Shown piece by piece: positions 25,330 to 35,972 of a stretch of DNA of 64,000 nucleotides (positions are counted from its first letter, which is position 1; the number at the start of each line of letters is the position of its first letter). This DNA is from an uncultured Lachnospiraceae bacterium (lineage in GTDB: Bacteria > Bacillota > Clostridia > Lachnospirales > Lachnospiraceae): NCBI GenBank assembly GCA_900550285.1, contig URRW01000007.1, positions 24,713-88,712 on the forward strand, given 5' to 3'. Under the pieces are notes generated by a model, which saw nothing but the letters and a program-made list of their open reading frames with translations, made no database searches and had not been told where the DNA came from. A program made the position numbers and the translations under genes.

Positions 25330-26450
25330 CTCTTTTTACGTTCCGTCAGCGTCCGCAGCGTATCGGTATACGCTGCCACCACGCCCTTCCGGTCAAAATG
25401 CCGCTCCACATAGGCGCGCGCCTGCCTGCCCATCTCTGCCCGCTCCTTTTGCGAAAGCGCCAGAAACCGCCCGATCGCGTCGGTTAAGCTGTCTACGTCC
25501 TTCGGCAAAAAAGCGATGCCGGACACGCCGTCCTCAAAAATCTCCCTGCAGCCGCTTATGTCGCTGGCAAGCACCGGCCTTGCCGTCGCCGCCGCCTCCT
25601 GCAAAACATTGGACATTCCCTCGTGATACGAAGGATGGATCACCGCGCAGCAGTGCTCATAAAATTCCGGGATGTCGTCCCGATACCCATAATAACGCAC
25701 AATCCCCTTTGATTGCAAGTCCTGTATCAAAGGTTCATATTTCTCCCGCGTCTCCTCCTCGTAGGAGCCCAGAAGCTCAAACACCGTTTTGGGATGCCTT
25801 TCATGGATGCGCCGCGCCGCTTCCAGAAGCTCTTCAATGCCCTTGTCCCGCATGATCCGCATGACGGATACAAACCGAAGCTCTTCCTGCTCCGGATAAG
25901 GCTTCGGGCGGTGCTCCTCCAGATTTACCCCGGAGCCGGAGATCACCTTTGTCACGGCGTTTTTCTGAAGGCAGCCCTTTTGGCGCATAAACGCCAGATT
26001 CCTTTCATTCTGGAAAAAAATGCAGCCCGCGTTTTTTAAGCCCTCCCGGTACAGAAAAACGATCAGCTTCTGCATCAGCCCTTCATGCTCCAGCGTCGTC
26101 CCAAGCCCCGTCACGTTCACGATCCGCGGCACTTTTAACAGCCTGCACGCCACGCCGCCGTAAATATTGGGCTTGATCGTATAGGTAAGCACCGCCGCCG
26201 GACGCAGCTTTTTCAGCAGCCTTCGGTAAAATAAAAACAGCTTCCCGTCCTTGAACGGATTCATGCCGCGCCGCTCCATTGCCGTTTCATGATAAATGCA
26301 GCCCAGCCTGCGGATCTTGTCCGCATAGCCCGTATCCGGCACGGACACATGGACCTCATAGCCTTCCTGCAAAAGGGCTTCCAGCACCTCTTTTCGGAAA
26401 TCATACAGCCCGGAATCGCTGTTTCCCAGAACAAGTATCGCCTTTCCCAT
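25323..26450 (-). CDS. GT4 family glycosyltransferase (PglA-like)
   Basis: A 375-residue GT-B enzyme. SDSGLYDFRKEVLEALLQEG near 11-30 is the N-terminal layout of PglA, the second-step transferase of the Campylobacter pathway. TYTIKPNIYGGVACRLLK and VNVTGLG follow. The donor site is HPSYHEGMSNVLQEAAATAR (E-x7-E), and MRIMRDKGIEELLEAARRIH is also typical. ATG 26450 follows GGAAGGAAAAG. Placed one gene after the PglC-like phosphosugar transferase, it probably adds the second sugar (GalNAc or GalNAcA) to the undecaprenyl-diphosphate amino sugar. The sugar added is inferred. Confidence 0.8.
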   Translation of the reverse strand: MGKAILVLGNSDSGLYDFRKEVLEALLQEGYEVHVSVPDTGYADKIRRLGCIYHETAMERRGMNPFKDGKLFLFYRRLLKKLRPAAVLTYTIKPNIYGGVACRLLKVPRIVNVTGLGTTLEHEGLMQKLIVFLYREGLKNAGCIFFQNERNLAFMRQKGCLQKNAVTKVISGSGVNLEEHRPKPYPEQEELRFVSVMRIMRDKGIEELLEAARRIHERHPKTVFELLGSYEEETREKYEPLIQDLQSKGIVRYYGYRDDIPEFYEHCCAVIHPSYHEGMSNVLQEAAATARPVLASDISGCREIFEDGVSGIAFLPKDVDSLTDAIGRFLALSQKERAEMGRQARAYVERHFDRKGVVAAYTDTLRTLTERKKSL

Positions 26451-26485
26451 CTTTTCCTTCCGCCGCCGGGGCAGGTCTTCTGCCG

Positions 26486-27457
26486 TCAGACGCCGTCCTT
26501 TCGCACCATGATCTCGTTGTATTTCATCATTACCATGCCTGCCTCATAATCGCCGACCGCAGGCTCGTTGACGCCCCCCTCCAGATTGTTTACGATCATC
26601 TCCGGCACGTTGACGCCGCAGGCATAGGCATGGGGATAACCGCCGCCAAAGCGCGGGTTGACCTCCGAAATGTACCATTTCCCGCGGATTTCAAACAGGT
26701 CGATGTCGATGATGCCGCGAAAGCCCATTTTTTTCACAAAATCACAGATTAGCGCAAACAGCGCCGGATCCTTGACCGAAACCGCCTTGTCCGTCTCTCC
26801 GGCGCGCATTTTCAGCTTCTTTTTGACAAAGACCGAAACGATCTCGCCGCTTATCATGTCGATGTACACGTCCGCGCCGTACTCCTGCCCGTCCATAAAC
26901 TCCTGGATCATCAGATCGTCCTCACGGGAGCACAAAAACGCTACCGTTTCCCGGTCCTCCGCCTTATTGATGCTGATGCTTGCGCTGCCGCACACCGGCT
27001 TTACAAACACCGGATAGCTCATTTTTCCCGCGTCCGCCGCTTCAAAAAACGCCTCTTTGTCCAGAAAGCATTTGCCGGTCGCAAGGCCCAGCTCCGTCAG
27101 CTTCTCATACATCGCATACTTATTAAAGCACAGCTCCACCGCCTCTGCGTCCGGCACGATGGGAGTCGTCCCCATTTCCAGAAAACGCTCCCTGTTTTGT
27201 GCCAGCAGGCTAAGCTCCGGATCAATCAGGGAAAGCACGCCCGCAATCTGCCTTCTTTGGCAGATGTCCAGGATCTTTTCCAGATAGCCCGGCTCCGTGA
27301 TCCGCGGCACAAGCTCATAATCGTCCGCCTCGTAGATCGCCGGCGCATATTCGCTGCAGTCAGTGGCGATCACCTGCCCCTTTCCTGCCAGCGCCTTTTT
27401 AAAATACTGCACTACTTTGTCGCGGGTTCCCGCGCTCAAAATCAGGATATTCGTCAT
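26486..27457 (-). CDS. ATP-grasp ligase, carbamoyl-phosphate-synthase-like
   Basis: A 323-residue ATP-grasp protein. The N-terminal pre-ATP domain opens TNILILSAGTRDKVVQYF. The ATP-binding part has FVKPVCGSASISINKA near 152-167, LMIQEFMDGQEYGADVYID, and the metal-binding DIDLFEIRGKWYISEVNPRF with GGG. The family joins a carboxylate to an amine through an acyl-phosphate. It stands between the PglC- and PglA-like genes, and the locus has no PglD-type hexapeptide acetyltransferase. So it could attach an amino acid or other acid to the 4-amino group made by the PglE-like enzyme. That role is a hypothesis. ATG 27457 follows AGGAGGGACT. Confidence 0.75.
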   Translation of the reverse strand: MTNILILSAGTRDKVVQYFKKALAGKGQVIATDCSEYAPAIYEADDYELVPRITEPGYLEKILDICQRRQIAGVLSLIDPELSLLAQNRERFLEMGTTPIVPDAEAVELCFNKYAMYEKLTELGLATGKCFLDKEAFFEAADAGKMSYPVFVKPVCGSASISINKAEDRETVAFLCSREDDLMIQEFMDGQEYGADVYIDMISGEIVSVFVKKKLKMRAGETDKAVSVKDPALFALICDFVKKMGFRGIIDIDLFEIRGKWYISEVNPRFGGGYPHAYACGVNVPEMIVNNLEGGVNEPAVGDYEAGMVMMKYNEIMVRKDGV

Positions 27458-27469
27458 AGTCCCTCCTAT

Positions 27470-28111
27470 TTACGGCTCCAGCCTTCCCGTGCGCTCCAGC
27501 CGTTCCCTTCGGATCTGTGCAAAATTCCCCTCCGACCGGCTCGTATCCTCCGCCACATCCGAATGGCAAAGCACGACCTTTACGCTTAAAAAAAGCACCT
27601 TTAAATCCATCCGAAAGCTTAAGCCCTCCACATATTCCACATCTTTGGCAAGCCGCCTGTCCCAGTCGATAAAATTGCGTCCCGACACCTGCGCAAGCCC
27701 CGTCAGCCCCGGCCGCACCGTGTGGCGCAGGGACTCCCTTTCCGTATAATAGGGCAGATAGCTGACAAGCAGCGGACGCGGCCCGATAAAGCTCATGTCC
27801 CCTTTTAAAATATTGAAAAACTCCGGCAGCTCGTCAAGGCTCGACGCGCGCAGGAATTTCCCGAAGGGGGTAAGCCTGTCCTTGTCCGGCAAAAGATTGC
27901 CGTCCTTATCCCGCCCGTCCGTCATCGTGCGGAATTTATAAAGCGTGAAAATTTCCCCGTTCAGCCCCGGCCTTTCCTGCTTAAAAAATACCGGGCTGCC
28001 CAGCTTTATCCGCACCAGCACGATCAGTACCAGATACACCGGGCTCAAGAAGATCAAAATGCACAGCGACAGCAGGACGTCCAGCAGCCGCTTAAAAAAT
28101 TTCCGATACAT
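27470..28111 (-). CDS. pglC: Undecaprenyl phosphate phosphosugar transferase (PglC-like)
   Basis: A 213-residue small monotopic phosphoglycosyl transferase. It opens MYRKFFKRLLDVLLSLCILI with one re-entrant helix (about 8-30). KFRTMTD near 62-68, the catalytic Asp-Glu dyad in SSLDELPEFFNILKGDMSF, and FIGPRPLLVSYLPYY follow, then VRPGLTGLAQVSGRN. These match Campylobacter PglC nearly block for block. It moves a phospho-amino sugar from UDP to undecaprenyl phosphate and so begins glycan assembly. Start 28111 has GGAAGGTAAGGC before it and avoids overlap with the upstream stop at 28116. The family is confident; the exact sugar is inferred from the PglF- and PglE-like neighbours. Confidence 0.9.
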   Translation of the reverse strand: MYRKFFKRLLDVLLSLCILIFLSPVYLVLIVLVRIKLGSPVFFKQERPGLNGEIFTLYKFRTMTDGRDKDGNLLPDKDRLTPFGKFLRASSLDELPEFFNILKGDMSFIGPRPLLVSYLPYYTERESLRHTVRPGLTGLAQVSGRNFIDWDRRLAKDVEYVEGLSFRMDLKVLFLSVKVVLCHSDVAEDTSRSEGNFAQIRRERLERTGRLEP

Positions 28112-28115
28112 AGCC

Positions 28116-29246
28116 TTACCTTCCAAACTGCTTTCTCACGATCGAAATGATCAGCTCCATGTCCTCCGGCGTGTTTTTGATGTCGCTGGGCAGGCATAAG
28201 CCCCTGCCGAAAATATCCGCGGAAACGTCCGTCCCCTCCTTTGCGGAAACAAAATCGCAGTCCGCAAACACCGGCTGTAAATGCATCGGCTTCCAGATCG
28301 GGCGCGTCTCGATGTTATATTCCGCCAGCGCATCCATCACCTGATCGGGCGTCACGCTGCAGCCCTTTGCGATCGTCATGCAGGACAGCCAGTTGTTGGA
28401 ATCGCCCTTTGGATTCATCGGGTTCATCTCGATCTCCGGAATGTCCGCAAATGCCTCCGCGTACTGCCGGTAGATCGCGTTTTTCAGCGCCTTGTGCTCT
28501 TCCAGATGCAGAAGCTGCCCTCTCCCGATGCCTGCCAGCACATTCGACATCCGGTAGTTATAGCCGACCACGGAATGCTGATAGTGGCGTGCAGGATCTC
28601 TTGCCTGTGTAGAAAGAAATCTTGCACGCGCGATTGCCGCCTCGTCGTCCGACAAAAGCATCCCGCCGCCGGAGGTCGTGATGATCTTGTTGCCGTTAAA
28701 GGATAAAATGCCGAATTTGCCGAAGGTTCCCAGCTTTTTCCCTTCAAAGGTGCTTCCGAGAGCCTCCGCCGCATCCTCGATCAAAGGAACGCCATGGGCG
28801 TCGCAGATGGCGCGGATCTCATCGATTTTTGCGGGCGTGCCGTATAAATGCACCAAAACGACAGCCGCCGGATGGGGATATTTTTCAAATGCCCGCTCCA
28901 GTGCTGCCGGATCCATATTCCACGTTTCATATTCGGAGTCGATAAAAACCGGGACCGCCTTCTCATAGCAGAACGGATTGACGCTCGCCGCAAAGGTCAG
29001 GGAGGAAGCAAATACCACATCGCCCTGCTTCACGCCCGAAAGGATCGCTGCCAGATGCAGCGCTGCCGTTCCCGCAGAAAGCGCCGCCGCGTGCCCGATT
29101 CCCTCGTAGGCAGCCATCTCTTCCTCAAAGGCGTTCACATGCGGGCCAAGGGGCGCGACCCAGTTGGTGTCGAACGCATTCTGCACAAAAGCCTGCTCGT
29201 CCCCGTGCATCGTGGGGGACGCCAGATAAATTTTCTTCCGTTCCAT
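28116..29246 (-). CDS. pglE: UDP-4-amino-sugar aminotransferase (PglE-like, DegT/DnrJ/EryC1)
   Basis: A 376-residue PLP enzyme. It opens with IYLASPTMHGDEQAFVQNAF and NWVAPLGPHVNAFE, then SAGTAALHLAAILSGVKQGD, LIEDAAEALGSTFEGKKLG (Asp in the PLP site) and SFNGNKIITTSGGGML, where Lys is the PLP lysine. The ending RPIWKPMHLQPVF and GLCLPS match Campylobacter PglE. It aminates UDP-4-keto-6-deoxy-GlcNAc made by the PglF-like dehydratase. Start 29246 follows GAGGAGTGAATATC; longer starts would run into a large palindrome in the upstream spacer. The gene ends 4 bp before the pglC-like start. Assignment is confident. Confidence 0.9.
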   Translation of the reverse strand: MERKKIYLASPTMHGDEQAFVQNAFDTNWVAPLGPHVNAFEEEMAAYEGIGHAAALSAGTAALHLAAILSGVKQGDVVFASSLTFAASVNPFCYEKAVPVFIDSEYETWNMDPAALERAFEKYPHPAAVVLVHLYGTPAKIDEIRAICDAHGVPLIEDAAEALGSTFEGKKLGTFGKFGILSFNGNKIITTSGGGMLLSDDEAAIARARFLSTQARDPARHYQHSVVGYNYRMSNVLAGIGRGQLLHLEEHKALKNAIYRQYAEAFADIPEIEMNPMNPKGDSNNWLSCMTIAKGCSVTPDQVMDALAEYNIETRPIWKPMHLQPVFADCDFVSAKEGTDVSADIFGRGLCLPSDIKNTPEDMELIISIVRKQFGR

Positions 29247-29283
29247 GATATTCACTCCTCCATTCTTGTTCTGCCCTGCCGCT

Positions 29284-29494
29284 GCTGCGATAGTTTCCGC
29301 TCTGCGGGGGCGCTGTCCGGCACTGTCCGTGCGGCAGCTTCCAATCTCGCTCACAAAAAATTTGATCCAAACGATCTGTTCTGTCCGAAACGCATTCTGC
29401 CCGGATCGTTTGCAAATTTTCCTTTGCTCGCCAGTCAGCTGCCGCACGGACAGTGCCGGACAGCGCCCCCGCAGAGCAGAAACTGCCTCGCAGC
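29284..29494 (-). repeat. Long palindrome with conserved asymmetric core (copy 1)
   Basis: A 211-bp inverted repeat in the 256-bp spacer between the VOC gene and the pglE-like gene. The main stem is perfect over 41 bp (29,299-29,339 with 29,437-29,477), and outer arms extend it imperfectly. The inner part, read on the minus strand, has GGCGAGC, then GAAAATTTGCAAACGATC, a loop of about 30 bases, then GATCGTTTGGATCAAATTTT and GAGCGAG. The same core occurs at 54.46-54.73 kb with different outer arms. GGCGAGC and GAGCGAG do not pair, which makes a conserved internal loop. No T-tract follows, so it is not a simple terminator. It is drawn in the direction of transcription of the downstream gene. 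Confidence 0.85.
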
Positions 29495-29502
29495 CCACAG
29501 CG

Positions 29503-29889
29503 TCACTCCAATAATTCCAGCATCCCCATCGCAGGGTGCATGAGAAACGTCACGCGGCGGTTGCTGATGGCGGGCGCTTCCGTGGGCTCGTCGATGCGGA
29601 TGTAGCCGCTCTCTTCCAGATGCGCCAGCTCCTCTGAAAAGCTGTCCGCCTCATAGCAAATATGATACGGCGCATTTTTATAGGTTTTTAAAAGACCCGA
29701 TACAACAGAGTCTGCGGCATAGGGGCTTACCAGCTCGATCCGGTAGCCGTCCTTTTCCAAAAAAAGGATGTCCACCTTTCGGATCTGGTCGTGCGTCCAG
29801 TCCCCTTCGCGCGCATATCCAAGCGCTTCAAACGCCTGCGCCGCCTTTTCGCCCTTTTTTACCAGATAACCGATATGATGTACTTTCAT
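29503..29889 (-). CDS. VOC family protein (glyoxalase-like fold)
   Basis: A 128-residue protein made of two beta-alpha-beta-beta-beta modules. VHHIGYLVKKGEKAAQAFEA at the N-terminus gives the first metal His, IELVSPYA the second-module style Glu, then YHICYEADSFSEEL and MHPAMGMLELLE (His and Glu). The set H-E-H-E is the usual divalent-metal site of vicinal-oxygen-chelate enzymes such as methylmalonyl-CoA epimerase. The locus context, between the pglF- and pglE-like genes, suggests action on a sugar intermediate (epimerisation or isomerisation of a keto sugar), but no glycan role of this family is firm. GAGGAGGACGCGC precedes ATG 29889. Confidence 0.75.
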   Translation of the reverse strand: MKVHHIGYLVKKGEKAAQAFEALGYAREGDWTHDQIRKVDILFLEKDGYRIELVSPYAADSVVSGLLKTYKNAPYHICYEADSFSEELAHLEESGYIRIDEPTEAPAISNRRVTFLMHPAMGMLELLE

Positions 29890-29902
29890 GCGCGTCCTCC
29901 TC

Positions 29903-31745
<1,843 letters not shown>

Positions 31746-31762
<17 letters not shown>

Positions 31763-34229
31763 TCTGTCTTTTCCTCTTTTCCGGCGCGCTGTCCTGTACA
31801 AACAGCGGCGCCAGCACGATCAGTGCCGAAAATCCAAGCGGATTGCACGGATGGAACAGCCATTCCACCAGCCCTGCCACCGCAAAGCCGATAAATACCG
31901 CCAGCGGCAGCACCGCGTATTTTTCCTTTTCGCCGTTTTTTTGCGCATGGGAAAACATCATCAAAGCGCTCAGGACACCGAACGCCACATAAACGGCTCC
32001 CGTCAGCATGCCGTGATCGTGGATCACCTGCAAATAGCTGTTGTGGGCATGTACGCTCGTGGAACCGTCCGGAAGCGTCACTCCCATTTCCGCATGCCCC
32101 GTCAAGTTCCAGTTTTCAATATAAGCCTTGAAAATCTCGATGCGCCCGTTGGAAAACTCATCCACATCCGAAACGCCGTCCTCTGTGGAAGCGACCAGCG
32201 TCTCCGACTCCACGCGCAGACCGTCTCCCGCGCACAAAAGCGTTTCTGCTTCCCGAAAAAGCTCAGACGCATCGGACAAAAGCTTGTTTTCCATCACATA
32301 TTTGAAATATGAAACGGACATATAGGCGTTGGAATCCTTCGGGTCGTCCTTGTGGATCGCCGCCGCGGAATCCTCCACCTCATAAATATAAGGATCGTTG
32401 TAAAGCGCCGGAAGCAGCCGGACGCCCGAATAGGTCACGGGCAGGCACAGCGCAAATGCCGCCGCCATACATAAAACCTCCCTGACAAGCCCCTTCCAGC
32501 TCTGCCGGTATACAAAAAACGGTACGAAAACAAGCAGCACTGCGCTCATCACAAGCACCGCCAGATAGCCTGTCCTGGACAGCGTCAGAAACAGGAAGGA
32601 TACCGCCATTCCATATAAGAGCAGCGTTCCCCACAGATCCGCCAGCCGCTTTTTTTCTTTTAACCCGGAAAACAGCCGCACCGTCAGCACGCACACCACA
32701 AGCGTCAGGTACGCCGCCGTGATCGTTACCGTATGGAACACAAAATTGTAGCGGGAATACACCCATGCCCGGAAGGGACGCCGCGCAAAGCAAAACAGCG
32801 CCGCCAGCGCAAAGTTCAACACCACGCCGTCACAGAAATTGGAAAGCAGGCGTTCCCTGTGCTCCCAGCCCAGATAAAACAAGTAGTATAAGCCAAACAC
32901 TGCCGCCGTGTACACGGTCCAGCCGCGCCCGTTTGAAAAGATGCAAAGAAGTGCAAAAAGCGCCGCCAGCGCCCCGGCATAAAACCGGTTTACCCGGCAT
33001 AAAATCAGCGTCCTTGTACGGATCTTTCCGACGAGCGCCCCCAAAAGGAGCACCGTCAGGGCAGCCGCTGCGCTTTCCCAGCCTGCAAGCGCTGCCTTCT
33101 CTGCCGCCCCGTCCACTGCCGTCCAGAGCACATAGCGCCCGACGCCCGCCAAAACGGCGGCAGCCGCCCAGAGCCTGTTTTTGCCGGATTTCATCATGGC
33201 AGGAAGCGCCATCGAAAGGATCGCCAGCTCCGTCCAGAAAAATACCTCCCGAAACGCCGTGTCCTGCTGCACCTGATACAGCGCGTTCATATAATGGATG
33301 CCGCCCAGAAGCATCCCCGCAAAGGCTGTGATCTGCAGCCCGTCCGCCCAGCGTTTTCTGCACAGCTCCCCAAGCGGCATAAAATGCTTTTTTGTCCGGG
33401 GCGAAACAAGCACCCATGCAAAAAACAAAAACGCGATGCCGATCCCCAGCCCGTAAACAAGCTTATCGTCTGCCTTGCCGCCAAACAGGTTCTGCACAAA
33501 TACCGCATACAAAAGGAATACGGTTCCAAAAAGCAGCGCCGGCGCTGCGGTTGCCCACACTGCGTACCGGACAGGTACCTTTTTGTTCAGTTTCTGCTTC
33601 TTCTGCGCCAGATATACGAAACCTGCGCACAAAAGAAATGCCGCCGCGCACAGCGCCCCCATCAGGCAGCCGACCTTCCACGCCGCCGGACTGTCCGTGT
33701 ATACAAGGCGCATCACAATATTTTGGGCGGTCTGCTCAGACGTCTGCCCGTCTGCCAGCACATAATAATTGCCAAAGCAGGTCAGCCCCGTCTCTCCCGT
33801 GTTCTCCCACGCCAGATCCATGGGCGTGTCCGTCCCCTGAAGCTGCCATACATAGGCGGTATTGGGCTGCGTCTCAATCCCCAACGGAATCCGCACAAAA
33901 CCCGGGACTTTCGCCTCTGCCAGCTCAAACTCCCGGTTGATCAGAATTTCATTATTTTCATCATAAACGAGCAGATGATAATATTTCCCGATGGAATCGC
34001 TGCTCGTCACATACAAATCCAGATAGCGCAGATACGAGCCCTCCGCAATCAACACCTGCTGGATCTGCTGATCCAGCCGTACCTGCGCCGTCCCTGCCGG
34101 CGCTTCGTTTCCCGCCACCGTCCTGTCGCTGTCCAAAAGCTTCCCCGGCCCCAGCAAAAGAAGCGCTGCCGCCAGCCAGAACGCCACAATATATATCAAT
34201 GCCTGATATGCTTTGATCTTTCGGTTCAT
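31746..34229 (-). CDS. Wzy/O-antigen ligase family membrane protein with outer N-terminal beta domain
   Basis: A large protein (827 residues from ATG 34229; the usual Wzy/WaaL length is 400-500). After one membrane anchor (12-30) comes an outer beta-rich domain (about 35-175, e.g. YLRYLDLYVTSSDSIGKYYH, NTAYVWQLQGTDTP). About 13 membrane segments follow, and the long outer loop before the last ones has HAHNSYLQVIHDHG, the Wzy_C histidine motif. Members polymerise lipid-linked repeat units or move them to lipid A, protein or other acceptors. With PglK/PglC/PglE-like neighbours, a protein O-oligosaccharyltransferase is as likely as a polymerase. The extra N-terminal domain looks related to that of the protein at 36.9-39.5 kb. 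It ends inside the pglF start region. Confidence 0.7.
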
Positions 34230-34262
34230 CAAAAGCCTTTCCGCAGAAAAACTGTCCTTTTG

Positions 34263-35972
34263 TCATTTTTGGGCAGACTTCCCCACTGTCTCATTCTCTT
34301 GCGTTTTCTTAGAAGTATACCACACCGCAGATAAGCTTGACAAGAGCACCGGCAGGCCGAACCAGAAAATCAACACATACCGCACCAGATAGGTCGGCCC
34401 GATCAAAACGGTCAGAAAATTAAAGTAAACCGGCAGAAGCGCCGCCGCCTCTTTTCTTTTATCCACAGCGATCAGGAAAAGCCCGCCAAGCATCCACACC
34501 CAGCACAGTGCACCGGGGGAAAACAGCCAGGAAATTACCGGCGTCTCGTGGATTTCTTTTTCCCATGAGATTTTTTCGTATTGGCGTTCCAGCCAGGGGA
34601 AATAGCTGTGACGTTCTCCCGGAGCTTCGGTTTCACAGCTGAAATAGGAGCTTTCGGTATAGTTCAAATTTCCATTGTATACGTCGATCACCGTATTCGG
34701 ATACCAGAAGCCATAGGAAGTCATCAGCCACGCGTTTAAGTAGGTAGCCGGCGCGCGCATGCCGATGCGCATCCATAACGCCGCATACTTTCCCGGATCC
34801 TCCGAAAAGGTTTTGGTCGAAAATCTGCTTTTTACAAGATCGGACAGCTTTGGATTATACATTTCCATCGCTTCCTCCGAAAAAATTTCAAACAATTCCG
34901 TCCTGTCCTGCTCCGTGAAAACCTCCGGATTATAATTCCACGCCCGCGTCAGCTGCTGGATCGGAACGGTAAAGCCCTCCATCGCATCCGTATTTTCCGG
35001 ATGCAGCGCTGCATCCAGACCTGCCTGCAGCCCGAAATATGCCGCCAGCACAACCGCTGCCAGCGCAGCCATCCGCCTGCGGAACCCTTTGCCTGCCAGC
35101 CATAAAAGCACAGGGATCATCAGCAGGAAAACGCCCACGCCATTGCTTCTAAACACCGCCATCACAAATAACGCTGCCCCGAGCCCGAAAACCTTTCCCC
35201 GCTTCTTCCAAAATGCCCTTTTTTCGCGGCACAAATCTGTCAGCAGCACTAAAACCACCAGCATTCCTGCGGTATACGGCGTATCCTTGCTCGTACATAA
35301 TACATACATGGGAATGACCGGGAAAAATCCAAAAAACAAAAAGGATATGATCCCCAGGACCGTTCCGCTCCCAAATTTTTTCAGCTTTCCAAGCACCCAG
35401 CCAAAAAGCAGCGCCAAAATGATCATCTGCGCCGTCACATAAACGACAATCCCCGTATTATAGCTGCCCGTCAGCTCCTGAAATTTTGCCACCGTCTTTC
35501 CCAGCAAAAGCACATGCAAAAGAGGATGCCTCGTCACATAGCTTCCCGTTACGACCTCATCCAGCTCCGCGGCAGCGTCATATGCAAAAAATCCCGGATA
35601 AACCGCCAGAAAAACCGGAAGCCAGCATAGAAACAGCCCGGCAGCCCGCAGGAGCGTCTGCTTTGCAAAGCTCTGTTTTCTCCACCAGACGACAGTCCTT
35701 TGCTTTTCCCATTTTTCCCGAAGCGGATTTTTTCTATCGCTCTTTCCGCCCCCGTTTCCTGCCCATGAAAAAAGGATCGCCAGAACCGGCGTCAGGACGC
35801 AGGCTGATACCAGCGGAAGCAGCCATGTGGACAAGGCTCTCACATCTACGTTTCCGCTGCTGTCTAACTGGCTTCCCCACTGGGCGCAGAAGCTGACAAA
35901 CAGCGCGCCAGCCCCCGCGCACCACCACATTGCCGGTTTTATACGCGTCTTTCCATCATTCTTCTTTTTCAT
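34263..35972 (-). CDS. DUF6020-like polytopic membrane protein, probable glycosyltransferase
   Basis: A 569-residue protein with about 13 membrane segments. A central outer loop has YPGFFAYDAAAELDEVVTGS and HPLLHVLLLG, the hallmark region of DUF6020 proteins, which are common in clostridial surface-glycan loci. Further outer regions carry MEGFTVPIQQLTRAWNYNPE and TEQDRTELFEIFSEEAMEMY. The pattern of an acidic loop after an early membrane segment recalls GT-C transferases that use polyprenyl-phosphate sugars. ATG 35972 follows AGAGAGGAAA and lies inside the upstream GT2 gene's end (17-bp overlap). The biochemical function is not established; the family call is fairly good. Confidence 0.65.
   Translation of the reverse strand: MKKKNDGKTRIKPAMWWCAGAGALFVSFCAQWGSQLDSSGNVDVRALSTWLLPLVSACVLTPVLAILFSWAGNGGGKSDRKNPLREKWEKQRTVVWWRKQSFAKQTLLRAAGLFLCWLPVFLAVYPGFFAYDAAAELDEVVTGSYVTRHPLLHVLLLGKTVAKFQELTGSYNTGIVVYVTAQMIILALLFGWVLGKLKKFGSGTVLGIISFLFFGFFPVIPMYVLCTSKDTPYTAGMLVVLVLLTDLCREKRAFWKKRGKVFGLGAALFVMAVFRSNGVGVFLLMIPVLLWLAGKGFRRRMAALAAVVLAAYFGLQAGLDAALHPENTDAMEGFTVPIQQLTRAWNYNPEVFTEQDRTELFEIFSEEAMEMYNPKLSDLVKSRFSTKTFSEDPGKYAALWMRIGMRAPATYLNAWLMTSYGFWYPNTVIDVYNGNLNYTESSYFSCETEAPGERHSYFPWLERQYEKISWEKEIHETPVISWLFSPGALCWVWMLGGLFLIAVDKRKEAAALLPVYFNFLTVLIGPTYLVRYVLIFWFGLPVLLSSLSAVWYTSKKTQENETVGKSAQK

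Noticed and set aside
29247..29498. N-terminal extension of the pglE-like protein through the palindrome
   Set aside because: The extension has no family similarity, and GAGGAGTGAATATC sits before the internal ATG at 29246.
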